The notes under the pieces were generated by a model, which was not told where the DNA came from, ran no database searches, and saw nothing but the letters and a program-made list of their open reading frames with translations. 64,000 nt of DNA from Planctomycetaceae bacterium (lineage in GTDB: Bacteria > Planctomycetota > UBA1135 > GCA-002686595). Shown here piece by piece: positions 26,333 through 37,506 of the stretch. Numbering within the stretch: the stretch's first letter is position 1; each line of letters opens with the position of its first letter. Position numbers and translations under genes: made by a program. The DNA is taken from the NCBI GenBank assembly GCA_016125265.1, contig WGMC01000010.1, positions 100,137 through 164,136 on the forward strand, given 5' to 3'.

Positions 26333-28042
26333 TCAGAACTGGCCCAAGCGGGACAGTAGGCCGTTGCTCACGGCCATGGAGCCGGAAGCGTTGAGCTGCA
26401 GCACCTGGAACACGAACGCCTCGTAGTTGAAGCCCGGGGTCAACGACACGGGGGCGAAGTCGAAGATGCCACCCGTCGGCACGATCCCCGAGTCCATGGT
26501 GATGAAGTCCGCGGGCACGTACGCGAACGTCGCCGGGGCCTGGAAGAGCACGGGGGTGGCCGGAGCCAATCCAGCGAGCAAGAAGACAGCCGTGCCAGTT
26601 TGTGCCACCGCGCGCATGCGATACGCGCCGGGCAGCGGACGGTTCAGCGGCAATAGGTTCGGAACGGACGGGTTGACCGGGTTGGGCAGGCGAGCGCTGC
26701 CAGCCAAGGGCAGGACTTCGACGATCCCCCCGAAGTTGCTCGAGAAAGGTGCGCCGACGACGACGTCCCTGGCTCCCTTCTGGAAGACGTCCGGTCCGCT
26801 GGCGACGGACAGCGCCTTGCCGTTGCTCCCGTTGTAGATGGCCATGGTCCCAATGGGATTGAGGCCTCCGCCGGTGGTGGAGAACACCCGCGCCGCTGTC
26901 CCGAGCGTGAGGACCGCGTCGCCGACACCATCCCCATCCAAGTCCCCGGCGGAGGCGAGGCGCCCGTCTCCGGCGATGGAGGAGGAAATCAGCGGGATCG
27001 TCGCACCATAGAGCGGTGTGGTCGTGAAGCTCGGTCCGCTCGGCGTGTGGAAGGCGGCCAACACACTCGACGTGAACGGGCCTTGGGAGCGCCCGAGGAC
27101 CACGAAGTCGCTCAACGGCGAGTTGAACGCACCGGGCAGGAAGCCCACCGAAGCGATGGCCGTCCCCAGTTGCTCAGAGGCCACACCGCGGTACAAGAAC
27201 GACGTGGGTTGGTTGCTGTTGATCCCGGGAAGTTGGAACTCCAGGTTGAACACGGCCACGAAGCCCTGGGCCGGCGAGGTCTGCGGCGCCGACGAGTAGT
27301 TGGGCGCACCCACCGCCAAGACGGTCGGGCGCGGAGTCATTCCGGGTGCCGTGTTCGCGCTCGGTCCCACGGCCAAGCTCGCACCGAACTGGAGGTTCGG
27401 GTCGTAAAGGCCGATGATCACCGGCGGGGTCACCCACGGGATGAGGGTCTGGGTGATCGTGGCCCCGGTCGCCGTGACCGAGTACAGGTGGACCTGGTTC
27501 TGACCGGGCACCCCCACGGCCAATCGGGGGCCGTTCAGGGTATCCACCATCACCATCGCCGTGCCGAGGCTGCCTGGACCGGTGACGGAGTACAGCATCT
27601 GCGCAGAGAAGCCGCCGCCAAACACTGCGGGCCGGACGGAGAAGAACCAGATGCGACCGGAGTTCGGCGTCAGCACGGAACCGGGGAACGAAAGTGCGAA
27701 CTCATCGCCGGGAATACCGTCGATGTCGCCCAGGGAGACCACGACGGAGCCAGGGCCGGCTCCCCCGGTGGCTGCGAGCACGTTCGGCGTGGTGCCGCCG
27801 CTTTCGCCGGAGACGATCTGGCAGAGGCCACTTGCCGACGAAACGATCGCCAGGTCGCGGCGACCTCCGCCGTCGTAGTCGCTCAGGATGGCCACGGAAG
27901 AGCCGTAATTGCCCGCGTTGGGGGTCACGGCGGATTCGCTGAACGTCAGACAGGGTTGGGTCGTGCAGACCTGGGCTCCCAGCGGCGCTGCGAGCGCGCC
28001 AAAAAGGGCGATGCTGCCGAAGCAGATGGTGGAAAATCTCAT
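26333..28042 (-). CDS. Secreted FG-GAP-repeat (integrin-alpha-like) protein
   Basis: A 569-aa protein with a clear signal peptide (MRFSTICFGSIALFGALA, then PLGAQ). The body repeats strands of the VAILSDYDGGGRRDLAIVS, VVSLGDIDGIPGDEFALSF and LASAGDLDGDGVGDAVLTLG kind, the calcium-loop-bearing blades of FG-GAP propellers. The C-terminal 130 residues form a separate beta-rich module ending in SNGLLSRLGQF, similar in style to the ends of the other secreted proteins in this window. It is probably extracellular or on the cell surface; ligand unknown. It stands alone between a convergent hairpin and the dynamin pair. Confidence 0.8.
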   Translation of the reverse strand: MRFSTICFGSIALFGALAAPLGAQVCTTQPCLTFSESAVTPNAGNYGSSVAILSDYDGGGRRDLAIVSSASGLCQIVSGESGGTTPNVLAATGGAGPGSVVVSLGDIDGIPGDEFALSFPGSVLTPNSGRIWFFSVRPAVFGGGFSAQMLYSVTGPGSLGTAMVMVDTLNGPRLAVGVPGQNQVHLYSVTATGATITQTLIPWVTPPVIIGLYDPNLQFGASLAVGPSANTAPGMTPRPTVLAVGAPNYSSAPQTSPAQGFVAVFNLEFQLPGINSNQPTSFLYRGVASEQLGTAIASVGFLPGAFNSPLSDFVVLGRSQGPFTSSVLAAFHTPSGPSFTTTPLYGATIPLISSSIAGDGRLASAGDLDGDGVGDAVLTLGTAARVFSTTGGGLNPIGTMAIYNGSNGKALSVASGPDVFQKGARDVVVGAPFSSNFGGIVEVLPLAGSARLPNPVNPSVPNLLPLNRPLPGAYRMRAVAQTGTAVFLLAGLAPATPVLFQAPATFAYVPADFITMDSGIVPTGGIFDFAPVSLTPGFNYEAFVFQVLQLNASGSMAVSNGLLSRLGQF

Positions 28043-28241
28043 GGAAGGACGGGGAAGTTGTCGCGGCCTGCCGCCGCCGATGCGGCCGCGGTTTGGATCA
28101 GGGACGCGCTCTTACTGGGTCAAGGCGCAGAGACGCCGCCGCTCCGCCAGGAAAGCGCGAGGACACCTCCCCGAGCCCAGGCCCGGTGGTCCCGTGCGGG
28201 AGAAGGCGCCGCGCCAGTCGACGGCGGCGGACAACCGGCCT

Positions 28242-30014
28242 CTAACGGGAAGCGCCGTGGGCCGCCGCACCCGTCCCCAGCGGCTGCCCGAAGTGCGCGT
28301 CGAGTTGTGTGAGGCGGTCGAGTGCCTCGGCGGCGTGGCGGGCGCCCGCGGCGCTCGGAGCGGCGGCCTTCAGGGCCGCGGATTCGAGGCCGTCCTTCGC
28401 CCGCGTGGTTGCCCCGCGGATCAGGCGGCGCGCGCGGAACAGGAACCAGCGGCCCACGGCTAGGCGCAGCAGGAAGAGCATCGCCGCCAGCAGGAAGAAG
28501 CCGTTCAAGAGGAAGTCGAGCCCGACGTACTGGCCGGAAAGGAATCCGCGCGCCGCGCACCAGACCATCCAAGCGATCAGGGCGTAGGGCGCAAAGTCGA
28601 GGGTGAGGCGCAGCGGCAGCGGGAATGCGGCTTGCGCGGCCTGCGGCAGGTCGCGCGCCACGAGGCGCGACCACGCTTCGGCGGCGCGCTCTTCGAGCTG
28701 GCCCAACAGCTCTTCCGCGGACGGCGGTTCCAAGGACCGCGCCAGCGCGAGTGGACCGGTGGCGAGGCGCCCCGCGCCCAGGCGAGCGCCGACGAGGTGG
28801 TGCTGCCACAGGTCCTGGAACGCGCTGCGCTCCGGGAGCAGCCCACTGGTGTCGGCGAGGCCGCGCTCGTCGAAGATCTCCTTGGCACGCCCGGCGACGG
28901 TGCCGCCCACGGCGGCGCCCGCGGCGAGCAGTGGGTTGCGGCGCACGAGCAGCGCCGCGGCGCCGAGGCCCAGGGTCGACGCGCCGCCCGCCCGCAGACA
29001 CCAACCGACCGGTCCGTTCCAGCGCTCGCCGCTTTCCGACGCGAGCGCGCGGGCGACAGGGGCGAGGCGCAGTTCCGCGCGCACCTCGAGCTCGCGGGCC
29101 GCCGCCTCGGCGAGCGCGGAGAGGCCCGTTTCGATGCCGTCCGCGTGGGTGCGCAGCTCGGCGGACAGGCCGGGCGCCGCTTCGGCCACGACGCGCGCCA
29201 ACTGGGCCGCGGCGCCGGTCGCGTTGTGCCGCCGCACGCCCTCCAAACGACTGCCGTCGGCGAGGCGTTCGATCTCCGTTCCCAAACGGGCGAAGTCCGC
29301 GCCGCCCTGGCCCAGCTTGGCGAGTTTGGCGCTCACACTGAGCACCGGCACATCGAAGAGCCCGAGCCGCTTGCCGACCACATCGCGCCACTGGCGCTCG
29401 ACCGATGCGCGGTTCGCCGCACTCAACTCGTCGGCACGCCCGAGCACCGCAAGCACTTCGCGGCGGCCGCGGAACTCGTCCAAGAAGCTCAGCGTCGACT
29501 CTTCCACCACCGACTCGGCCTTCACCAGCACGAGCAACACGTCTGCGTGCTCCGCCAACGCGCGGGTCACCGCCCGGTGTTCGCGTTCGGCGCTGTTCAA
29601 GTCGGGCGCGTCGACGAGCACCTGCCCCGCGAAGGGCCCCTTCGCCGTGGGTTCGTAGCGCACCACCGTCGGAGCGCGCCCGGGCAGCCCCTCGAGCAGT
29701 GCCGCGAGGTCCGCATCGTGCGGCGCGTGCACGACCGGCGCCCGCGTGGTGGGCCGCATCTCGCCCTCGGTCGCAACGCCATGCCCGAGCAGCGCGTTCA
29801 ACAACGTCGACTTGCCCGCACCGGTGGGGCCAACGAGCACGATCACGGCCGCGCGCTCGGCCCGCCGCAACTGCTCGTCGAGATCGTCGACCAACCGATC
29901 GATCTCGTCCGCGCGCGCGGCGAGGGGCGCGAGGTCCTTGACCTCGGCGAGGTCCGCGGCCATCTGCGCCCGTTGGCGCGCCCACTGGGCATCCGCGACG
30001 CGGTTCGAGGTCAA
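28242..30014 (-). CDS. Dynamin-like GTPase, second of a pair
   Basis: A 590-aa protein. The chosen TTG at 30014 overlaps the stop of the upstream GTPase gene (TTGA), the join used elsewhere in this genome; an ATG 19 codons on (MAADLAEVKDL) is the alternative. The GTPase domain has the P-loop VLVGPTGAGKSTLLNALLG near residue 50, a DAPDLNS switch II and GRADE as the guanine-specificity motif. Long helical stretches follow, and near residues 480-535 a paired hydrophobic segment (YALIAWMVWCAARGFL, LLNGFFLLAAMLFLL) should insert in membrane. Bacterial dynamin-like proteins remodel or protect membranes and often work as adjacent pairs. Confidence 0.8.
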   Translation of the reverse strand: MTSNRVADAQWARQRAQMAADLAEVKDLAPLAARADEIDRLVDDLDEQLRRAERAAVIVLVGPTGAGKSTLLNALLGHGVATEGEMRPTTRAPVVHAPHDADLAALLEGLPGRAPTVVRYEPTAKGPFAGQVLVDAPDLNSAEREHRAVTRALAEHADVLLVLVKAESVVEESTLSFLDEFRGRREVLAVLGRADELSAANRASVERQWRDVVGKRLGLFDVPVLSVSAKLAKLGQGGADFARLGTEIERLADGSRLEGVRRHNATGAAAQLARVVAEAAPGLSAELRTHADGIETGLSALAEAAARELEVRAELRLAPVARALASESGERWNGPVGWCLRAGGASTLGLGAAALLVRRNPLLAAGAAVGGTVAGRAKEIFDERGLADTSGLLPERSAFQDLWQHHLVGARLGAGRLATGPLALARSLEPPSAEELLGQLEERAAEAWSRLVARDLPQAAQAAFPLPLRLTLDFAPYALIAWMVWCAARGFLSGQYVGLDFLLNGFFLLAAMLFLLRLAVGRWFLFRARRLIRGATTRAKDGLESAALKAAAPSAAGARHAAEALDRLTQLDAHFGQPLGTGAAAHGASR

Positions 30015-31807
30015 GGGACGAGCTCCGCGCCGAGGACTTCCAACTCCGCCGCCCAGGCCGCGGCGCCCTGGTGCTCTTGCAACACCGGTCCCGCCGTGGG
30101 CAGCGTCACGCCGAAGAGGATGCGCGCGAGCAGCGCCGCCCGCGGTCCTTCCCAGGCGAGGCGCGCGCGCTCCAAGAGGGGTCGGCCGAGCAATGCCACC
30201 AGTTGATCGTACAGCCAGTAGCTCGCCACACCGCCACCCGCGACGGCGATGTCCGCGCCCATGCCGCCGGTGAACACGATGGCGACCGCCGCGCCGCCCA
30301 CGGGCAAAAGCGCGAGCAGCGTCGAGCCGGATTGCAGGAGCCACTCGCCGCCGCGGCGCTCGAGTTCCTCCTCCACGAGGGCCTCGCAGCGCTCTTCGAA
30401 GTGCTCGAAATCGAGCGGCGCTTCGGCTAGCGCGCGGAGCGCCTCGTCGCGCAGCGCCCACGGTGCGCGGCCGAGGTCCGCGCTCAACGCGGCAGCCAGC
30501 GCGGCGCCTGCGTCCTTGGCTTCGGGCGCGCGCCGTTCGGCGCCGAGATCCCGGGCCAGCGGTTCCAAGAGGTCGAGCCAATGCCGTTCGAGCCGCGCGC
30601 GCTCCAGGTCCACCAGGTTCGGCGCGGGCACGTTCTTCGGCGCGCGTTTGCCAAGCACCAAACGCGGCAAGAGGCCCACCTTCTGCCCCACCCAACGCGC
30701 CGAACCGCGCACGCCGCGGTGCAACACACCGCCGCGCCGGTCGAGCACCGTGCGGAATGCCGCGACCAGCGGTTCGCTGGGCAAGATGTTTTGCACGACG
30801 AGGTGCGCGCCGCGCTCCCCGTGGCGGCGCGCCACCGCGTCGATGCGCGCCGCCACTTCGGCGCGCTGCCGCACGCGCTGGACGAGTTCGCGCAGATCCC
30901 CCGCCAAACCGCGCAGCGATGCCTCGCGTGCGAGGCGCGCCAGATGCGCGCGGCGTTCGCCGGTCGCGAGCCAAGCGGCGAGCGGCGGCGCGTCGCGGAG
31001 GGGCTTCGGCGCGAGCTCGTGTCGCCCTTCCTGCAGTTCCAGCTCCAAAGTCGCGTGGTACCCGGCAAGCGGTTCCCGCCCCACACGCGCCGTCAGTTCG
31101 GCGATTTGGCGCTCGGCGGCCTCGGCGCCCGTGGATTGGTTGAGGAGGCAGATCCAGGGCCGCCCCTCTCCCACCCAATCCACCAGGTAGTCGACGACGG
31201 ACGCGTTGAGGTAGCTCCCCTTCGTCACGACGACGAGCGCCACGTCCGCGACCATGGCGAGGGCCTCGCTGGCCTGGCGATGACCCGCTCCGGCGCTGTC
31301 GAAGTCGGGGCTGTCGACGAGCAGCACGCCTTCGGGAAGCCGCGGCGCCTCGGCCAGGCAGAGCTCCGCCGGATCGGCGCCGGCCTCGAGGGCGAGGGTG
31401 TCGCCGCCGCCCGAGGGATCGAACGGCACGAACACAAACGGCCCGAGCGCCCGCCCCGCCGCCGCGCCGAGCGCCGCGCGCGGCCCGAGGAGCTGCCGCG
31501 CGGTCTCGGTCCCCGCCACCCCCACCAGACGCCGCGTGGCGCCTCCGGTCGCGCGCACCGCACTCGCCCTCCTACCCGCGAGCGCGTTGAACAGACTCGA
31601 TTTGCCCGCGTTGTTGGGCCCCACGATGCCAACCACCAACTCGGGCCGCGCGCTGCCGTCGCGGGCCAGGAGGTCGCGCTCGATGCGCTGCCGCACGCGC
31701 AGGCTCAACTCGGCCTCCCCGTCCGCGCGGTCGCCCTCGGCCTCGAGCGGCTGCAGGAGCGCGCGGAGGCGTTCCGCACGGGCTTCGGGAGACGGGGAGA
31801 GAGCCAT
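30011..31807 (-). CDS. Dynamin-like GTPase, first of a pair
   Basis: A 598-aa protein starting at ATG 31807 (MALSPSPEARAERL). P-loop VVGIVGPNNAGKSSLFNALAG lies near residue 50, a threonine-containing switch I region follows, and LLVDSPDFDSAG is the G3 motif; the G4 motif is weak (CLLNQST). The helical middle is Arg/Glu/Ala-rich, and residues about 500-545 (STLLALLPVGGAAVAIVFTGG onward) form a glycine-rich membrane hairpin like that of other bacterial dynamins. It is the upstream partner in a two-gene unit, divergent from prfC across 230 bases. I infer a heteromeric membrane complex with its neighbour. Confidence 0.8.
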   Translation of the reverse strand: MALSPSPEARAERLRALLQPLEAEGDRADGEAELSLRVRQRIERDLLARDGSARPELVVGIVGPNNAGKSSLFNALAGRRASAVRATGGATRRLVGVAGTETARQLLGPRAALGAAAGRALGPFVFVPFDPSGGGDTLALEAGADPAELCLAEAPRLPEGVLLVDSPDFDSAGAGHRQASEALAMVADVALVVVTKGSYLNASVVDYLVDWVGEGRPWICLLNQSTGAEAAERQIAELTARVGREPLAGYHATLELELQEGRHELAPKPLRDAPPLAAWLATGERRAHLARLAREASLRGLAGDLRELVQRVRQRAEVAARIDAVARRHGERGAHLVVQNILPSEPLVAAFRTVLDRRGGVLHRGVRGSARWVGQKVGLLPRLVLGKRAPKNVPAPNLVDLERARLERHWLDLLEPLARDLGAERRAPEAKDAGAALAAALSADLGRAPWALRDEALRALAEAPLDFEHFEERCEALVEEELERRGGEWLLQSGSTLLALLPVGGAAVAIVFTGGMGADIAVAGGGVASYWLYDQLVALLGRPLLERARLAWEGPRAALLARILFGVTLPTAGPVLQEHQGAAAWAAELEVLGAELVP

Positions 31808-32037
31808 GGGCGGCAGGATCGGCGCCCGGGGGCCCCACGGGCAAGCGCAAAGGGGCCGCGGAGGGCTTCGGGGGGAACGGCGGCCCCGTCGGGGCGCTAC
31901 CCTCATGGGTTGTGGCAAGACCTTCCGATTCCGCCCGGCCCCCTTGCACGTGCCTCCAGGTCGCCCCGTACGGCGTTCTGGGGGACGCGCAGCCGCGGCC
32001 CGTCCCCGTGCCACGGCCGTTCGGCGACTCCTAGAAC

Positions 32038-33651
<1,614 letters not shown>

Positions 33652-33673
33652 AAAACGACGGGGAACCAAGACC

Positions 33674-34063
33674 ATGCACGCCGAAACCAAGGCCTACAAC
33701 GCCGCGCAGGCGCCCGGCGACCGCAAGATCTGCGATCTCCTGGCGAAAGAGATCGACCGCGCCCTGCCCGAGGCCGAGAACAAGGTCTGGCACGCCCATC
33801 CGGTGTGGTTCCTCGGCGGCAACCCGGTTGTCGGTTACAGCAAGTTGAAGGACTGCGTGCGGTTGCTCTTTTGGAGCGGCCAGTCGTTCGATGAAGAGCG
33901 GCTCCAGAAGGAAGGCAAGTTCCAAGCGGCGGAAGCGCGCTACATCGCGGTAGCCGAGGTCGACACCAAGGACCTCGCGCGCTGGCTGGCGAAGGCGTGC
34001 GACATCCAGTGGGACTACAAAAACCTCGTCAAGCGCAAGGGGCGCCTGGAGCGGCTGAAGTGA
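33674..34063 (+). CDS. DUF1801 domain protein, first copy
   Basis: A 129-aa protein starting at ATG 33674. It shows the DUF1801 pattern: a helical front (DRKICDLLAKEIDRALPEAE), a strand with a tryptophan and proline (KVWHAHPVWFLGG), then hydrophobic strands (VRLLFWSG) and a C-terminal helix (ARWLAKACDIQWDYKNL). The fold is frataxin-like; biochemical roles are poorly known. It overlaps the next DUF1801 gene by four bases (GTGA) and follows prfC by 22 bases, so it may be cotranscribed with both. Confidence 0.8.
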   Translation: MHAETKAYNAAQAPGDRKICDLLAKEIDRALPEAENKVWHAHPVWFLGGNPVVGYSKLKDCVRLLFWSGQSFDEERLQKEGKFQAAEARYIAVAEVDTKDLARWLAKACDIQWDYKNLVKRKGRLERLK

Positions 34064-34539
34064 AGGAGAAGCCCGCTCCGCGCAAGAAGGCGAAGCCGCT
34101 GGGCAAACCCGCGGCTGCGGCCCAATCCGACACCAAGCCCAAACTGCTTTCCGGCGGCAATCCGCAGATTCCCAAGGGCGACGGCGACGCACCGGTGCGC
34201 GACTACATCGCGGCGATGCCGGGCTGGAAACACGACGTGGGGCTCAGCATCGATCGGCTCGTCGCGAAGAACGTGCCCGGCGTGCAGCGGGCCGTGCGCT
34301 GGAACACTCCCTTCTACGGCGTGAAGGGGAAAGGCTGGTTCCTCGCGTTCCACTGCATGACCAAGTACGTGAAGGTCACGCTGTTCCGCGGCACATCGCT
34401 CGATCCTGTTCCGCCCGAAACGTCCAAAGTCGAAGGTGTGCGTTACCTCCACATCCACGAGGGGGAACCGATCGATGAGAAACAGTTCGCCGACTGGATC
34501 CGCCAGGCGGCGGCATTGCCCGGCGAGCTCTGTTTCTGA
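34060..34539 (+). CDS. DUF1801 domain protein, second copy
   Basis: A 159-aa protein whose GTG start overlaps the previous stop. The first 50 residues are Lys/Pro/Ala-rich and probably disordered. The DUF1801 core follows: VRDYIAAMPGWKHDVGLSID, then VQRAVRWNTPFYGVKGKGWF and KVTLFRGTSLDPVPP, ending in a helix (EKQFADWIRQAAAL). Only about the fold is it like the first copy, so the pair is an old duplication or two separate subfamilies. The function is unknown. Confidence 0.82.
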   Translation: MKEKPAPRKKAKPLGKPAAAAQSDTKPKLLSGGNPQIPKGDGDAPVRDYIAAMPGWKHDVGLSIDRLVAKNVPGVQRAVRWNTPFYGVKGKGWFLAFHCMTKYVKVTLFRGTSLDPVPPETSKVEGVRYLHIHEGEPIDEKQFADWIRQAAALPGELCF

Positions 34540-34672
34540 AGCAGAAGGGCCCGGAAGGGGCTCGAAACGGGGTTTTGGAGCGCCCGGGCGGGATTCTGCG
34601 TGCCGGGGTAGTCTGGTGGATCGTGCCCGCATGGGTCCCCCACCCCCGCTTCACCCTGCACGGACCATCCCC

Positions 34673-37315
34673 ATGTCCCTTGCGCTCGCCCTGGTTCTCC
34701 TCGCCCCTTCTGTCGCCGCGCAAACGCCCAACTGCGAGCCCGACTGGCTCGACCGGTTCGGGGGCCAGCCCAACATGGCCGAAGTCCCGCGCGCCATCGA
34801 GTTCATGCCGTTCGACGGGGTCCAGCAGCCGGTCATCGCCTGCGAGGGCGACGTGTACGGCACCATTTCCCTCGGGGTGGTGCGCTGGGATGCGCCCTAT
34901 TGGCGACGGGTGGGCACGCGGCTGCCGCTGGTCTACGACCTGCATCGTGTCCAAGGGTCCGCTGAACCCGAGCTGTATGCCGCGAGCGTCGCCGCAACGC
35001 CGGGATCGCCGACCGTTTGGCGGCTCGGCGCGACGGCTTGGGAGGCCGTGGGCGATGGTCCGGGCCTCGCAAGTGCACGGGTGGTGCAGTTCCTCGACAC
35101 CGGAATCGACGCGGCCCTCTGGGCAGCCGGTGCGGGAGCCGGACCGAGCGGTGTCGGTGTGACGGGCGCGGTGGCGTCGCGCTGGGACGGCGCGGCTTGG
35201 ATCGACGAGCCGCCGGTCACCCCATCGGGCACCGTGCGCGCGCTGGTCGCCCATGACTTCGGGCAGGGGCCCGAAGTTGTCGCTGCGGTGCTGCCGGCCT
35301 TCGGCGTCGCGCTGCCGCACACGGTGCGTCGGCTGGAGGCAGGTGTGTGGGTGGACGTGGGAGCGGGTGTGACCAACGCCATCGCTCTCGCTCTGTTCCC
35401 CACGGACGACGGCCCCCGGCTGGTCGCGGCGGGAGGTATAGCCGCCGACACCCCATTGCAACGGGTTCTGATGTTCGACGGAGCAAACTGGAACACCGTT
35501 GGATTGGCCGACGGCCAGGTACTGGCCCTCTCCATGCACGATCTCGGCGATGGGCCGAGGCTCTACGCCGGCGGCAGTTTTGGTTCTATCGACGGCGTTC
35601 AGGCCCGCGGCATCGCGCGCTGGGACGGCGCATCCTGGAGCGATCTGGGACAAAGCGGCGGACCCGGGCGCGTGGACACGATCCACGCCGTGGGGGGCCC
35701 TCGGCCGAAGCTGCTCGTGGGTGGCGATTTGCGCGCAGACTTCGGCCAAGCGACGACGGTTCCCGTCGGCCAGTTCACGACTCCGCTGCCGCGGCCCAAC
35801 TTCTTCGTGTGGGACGGCACTGCGTGGGAGTTCTTGAGCGAAACCGTCGAAGACGCGGTCGACAGCGCTGTTGTGCACGACGACGGTCAGGGTGAGTCGC
35901 TGTTCGTCGCGGGCACCTTCGAGACAGCGGGCGGGAAGCCGGCGCAGCGTGTGGCTGCCTGGAATGGGTCGAAGTGGCGCGCGCTGGGTGCGGGATTGGA
36001 TGGTCGCGCCTATGCCCTGGAGTCGCACGACGGCGGCAGTGGGGCGCTTCTCTTCGCGGGCGGCGTGCTCGAAACGGACGGCGCCGGCCCCAAGGGGCGC
36101 GTGGCGCAGTGGGATGGAACCACGTGGTCGGACGTGGGTGGTGCGGGATTCAACGGCCGTGTGCTCGCCCTGCATTCGCACGTGGAATCGCTGGGCTCAC
36201 CGGCCAAGCTCTTTGCTGCTGGGCAGTTCACGGCAGGAGACGGCGCGCCGCTCCTGCGCATCGCCCGTTGGGATGGCGTTTCCTGGTCGCCGGTGGGCGG
36301 CGGCATCGGCGTTGGGTCCACCGCGGTCACTCCATTTGTCGACGTGCGCGCTCTCACGACCTTCGACGACGGCCAGAATGGCCCGCGACTGATCGTCGCC
36401 GGAAGCTTTGCCAACGCGGGCGGCAAGCCGATGCGCAACCTGGCTGCCTGGGATGGCACCGAGTGGAAGCGTCTCGGCATCCATCTCAACGGTGAGCTCA
36501 ACGCGCTGCACGTGCACGACGACGGCCAAGGTCCGGCGCTCTACGTGGGCGGCGACTTCTTCTTCCCGGGCGCCACATCGGAGTTTCAGGACCTCGCTCG
36601 CTGGGATGGCACGACCTGGAGCGCGCTCCCGGCCTGGAGTTCGGGCAGGATCTTGGCCTTGGGCTCGTTCGACGACGACCGCGATGGCGTCGATTCCCTT
36701 TTCATCGCCGGGAACTCGGGCAGCTTCCTGGGAGCCGGGCACATCCGCCGCTGGAACGGCACGGCGTTCGAACAACTCGGCAGCGGCCTGCATTCGAGCG
36801 GCACCACCGAAGTGCGCACCTTGCTTCCGTTCACGCGACAGGGTCATGCCGATCCGGAACTCGTAGTGGCCGGCCAGTTCACCCAAGCCGATTTCCGCCC
36901 TTCGAACGGCCTCGCGTCGTTTGGATGCCCGTCCGCGCCGCTCTTCACCGTGTGGGCACCGTGCGGCGACGCGCAGGGCGAGCTTCGTCCCGACGACGCG
37001 CTCTTCGCGGGCCGCAGTGCGCGCTTCGCTCTGCAGCGCTCCCCTGCCGCGGCGGGGTCGAGTTGGTTGCTGGCATCCTTGGAGCTGGGCTCCCCGACGG
37101 AGTGTGGGCTCGAGCTCCCGGGTTTGGGCGAGTGGTTGTTGGCGGCGAGCTCGCTCGTCGCGACGTCCACTGGATCGGTGGACCCGGCACTCGCGTTGAC
37201 CTTCGACGTGCCCGTGCCGGCGGCAGTGGTGGGGAGCCAATTGCGCTTCCAGGCGCTGAGCTTCGGAACCGCCGCGGAGCTCTCCGACGCGATTTCGATG
37301 TCGGTATATCCCTGA
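34673..37315 (+). CDS. Large secreted propeller-like repeat protein
   Basis: An 880-aa protein with a signal peptide from ATG 34673 (MSLALALVLLAPSVAAQ); an ATG at 34631 would add 14 residues in front. The body has about a dozen repeats of some 45 residues of the form L.vhDDGqGp.LyvaG.F..agG.p...vA.WdG..W..lG, for example DDGQGPALYVGGDFFFPG and ARWDGTTWSALPAW. This recalls Kelch-like or delta-60-type propellers. The C-terminal 130 residues are a beta-rich module with paired cysteines (CGDAQGELRPDDALFAG, TECGLELPGLGEWLLAA) ending in AISMSVYP. It is related in repeat pattern to the opposite-strand gene at 37629. The function, perhaps adhesion or surface layer, is inferred only from secretion and fold. 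Confidence 0.75.
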   Translation: MSLALALVLLAPSVAAQTPNCEPDWLDRFGGQPNMAEVPRAIEFMPFDGVQQPVIACEGDVYGTISLGVVRWDAPYWRRVGTRLPLVYDLHRVQGSAEPELYAASVAATPGSPTVWRLGATAWEAVGDGPGLASARVVQFLDTGIDAALWAAGAGAGPSGVGVTGAVASRWDGAAWIDEPPVTPSGTVRALVAHDFGQGPEVVAAVLPAFGVALPHTVRRLEAGVWVDVGAGVTNAIALALFPTDDGPRLVAAGGIAADTPLQRVLMFDGANWNTVGLADGQVLALSMHDLGDGPRLYAGGSFGSIDGVQARGIARWDGASWSDLGQSGGPGRVDTIHAVGGPRPKLLVGGDLRADFGQATTVPVGQFTTPLPRPNFFVWDGTAWEFLSETVEDAVDSAVVHDDGQGESLFVAGTFETAGGKPAQRVAAWNGSKWRALGAGLDGRAYALESHDGGSGALLFAGGVLETDGAGPKGRVAQWDGTTWSDVGGAGFNGRVLALHSHVESLGSPAKLFAAGQFTAGDGAPLLRIARWDGVSWSPVGGGIGVGSTAVTPFVDVRALTTFDDGQNGPRLIVAGSFANAGGKPMRNLAAWDGTEWKRLGIHLNGELNALHVHDDGQGPALYVGGDFFFPGATSEFQDLARWDGTTWSALPAWSSGRILALGSFDDDRDGVDSLFIAGNSGSFLGAGHIRRWNGTAFEQLGSGLHSSGTTEVRTLLPFTRQGHADPELVVAGQFTQADFRPSNGLASFGCPSAPLFTVWAPCGDAQGELRPDDALFAGRSARFALQRSPAAAGSSWLLASLELGSPTECGLELPGLGEWLLAASSLVATSTGSVDPALALTFDVPVPAAVVGSQLRFQALSFGTAAELSDAISMSVYP

Positions 37316-37334
37316 CCGCGACGCGCCGCTCTGC

Positions 37335-37505
37335 AAGGGGCAACGCCCCGTTCGATAGTAGCCTGGGGCAAGGCCCCAGGTTGGTCGTACGACCGCGAAG
37401 AGGGCTGAAGGCCCGGCCCATGCCTTTGGCACGTTGCGATGGAGCGGGCCTTCAGCCCTTGCCTCCACCTCCCGACAAACCTGGGGCGTTGCCCCAGGCT
37501 ACTAT
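37335..37505 (-). repeat. Nested-palindrome repeat element, copy A
   Basis: About 171 bp. Each end carries a CCTGGGGC...GCCCCAGG hairpin and the centre has AGGGCTGAAGGCCCG and CGGGCCTTCAGCCCT arms around a loop with TTTGGCACGTTGCGAT. It is the reverse complement of the copy at 63490-63662. It contains no ORF of its own. Confidence 0.85.
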
Positions 37506-37506
37506 C

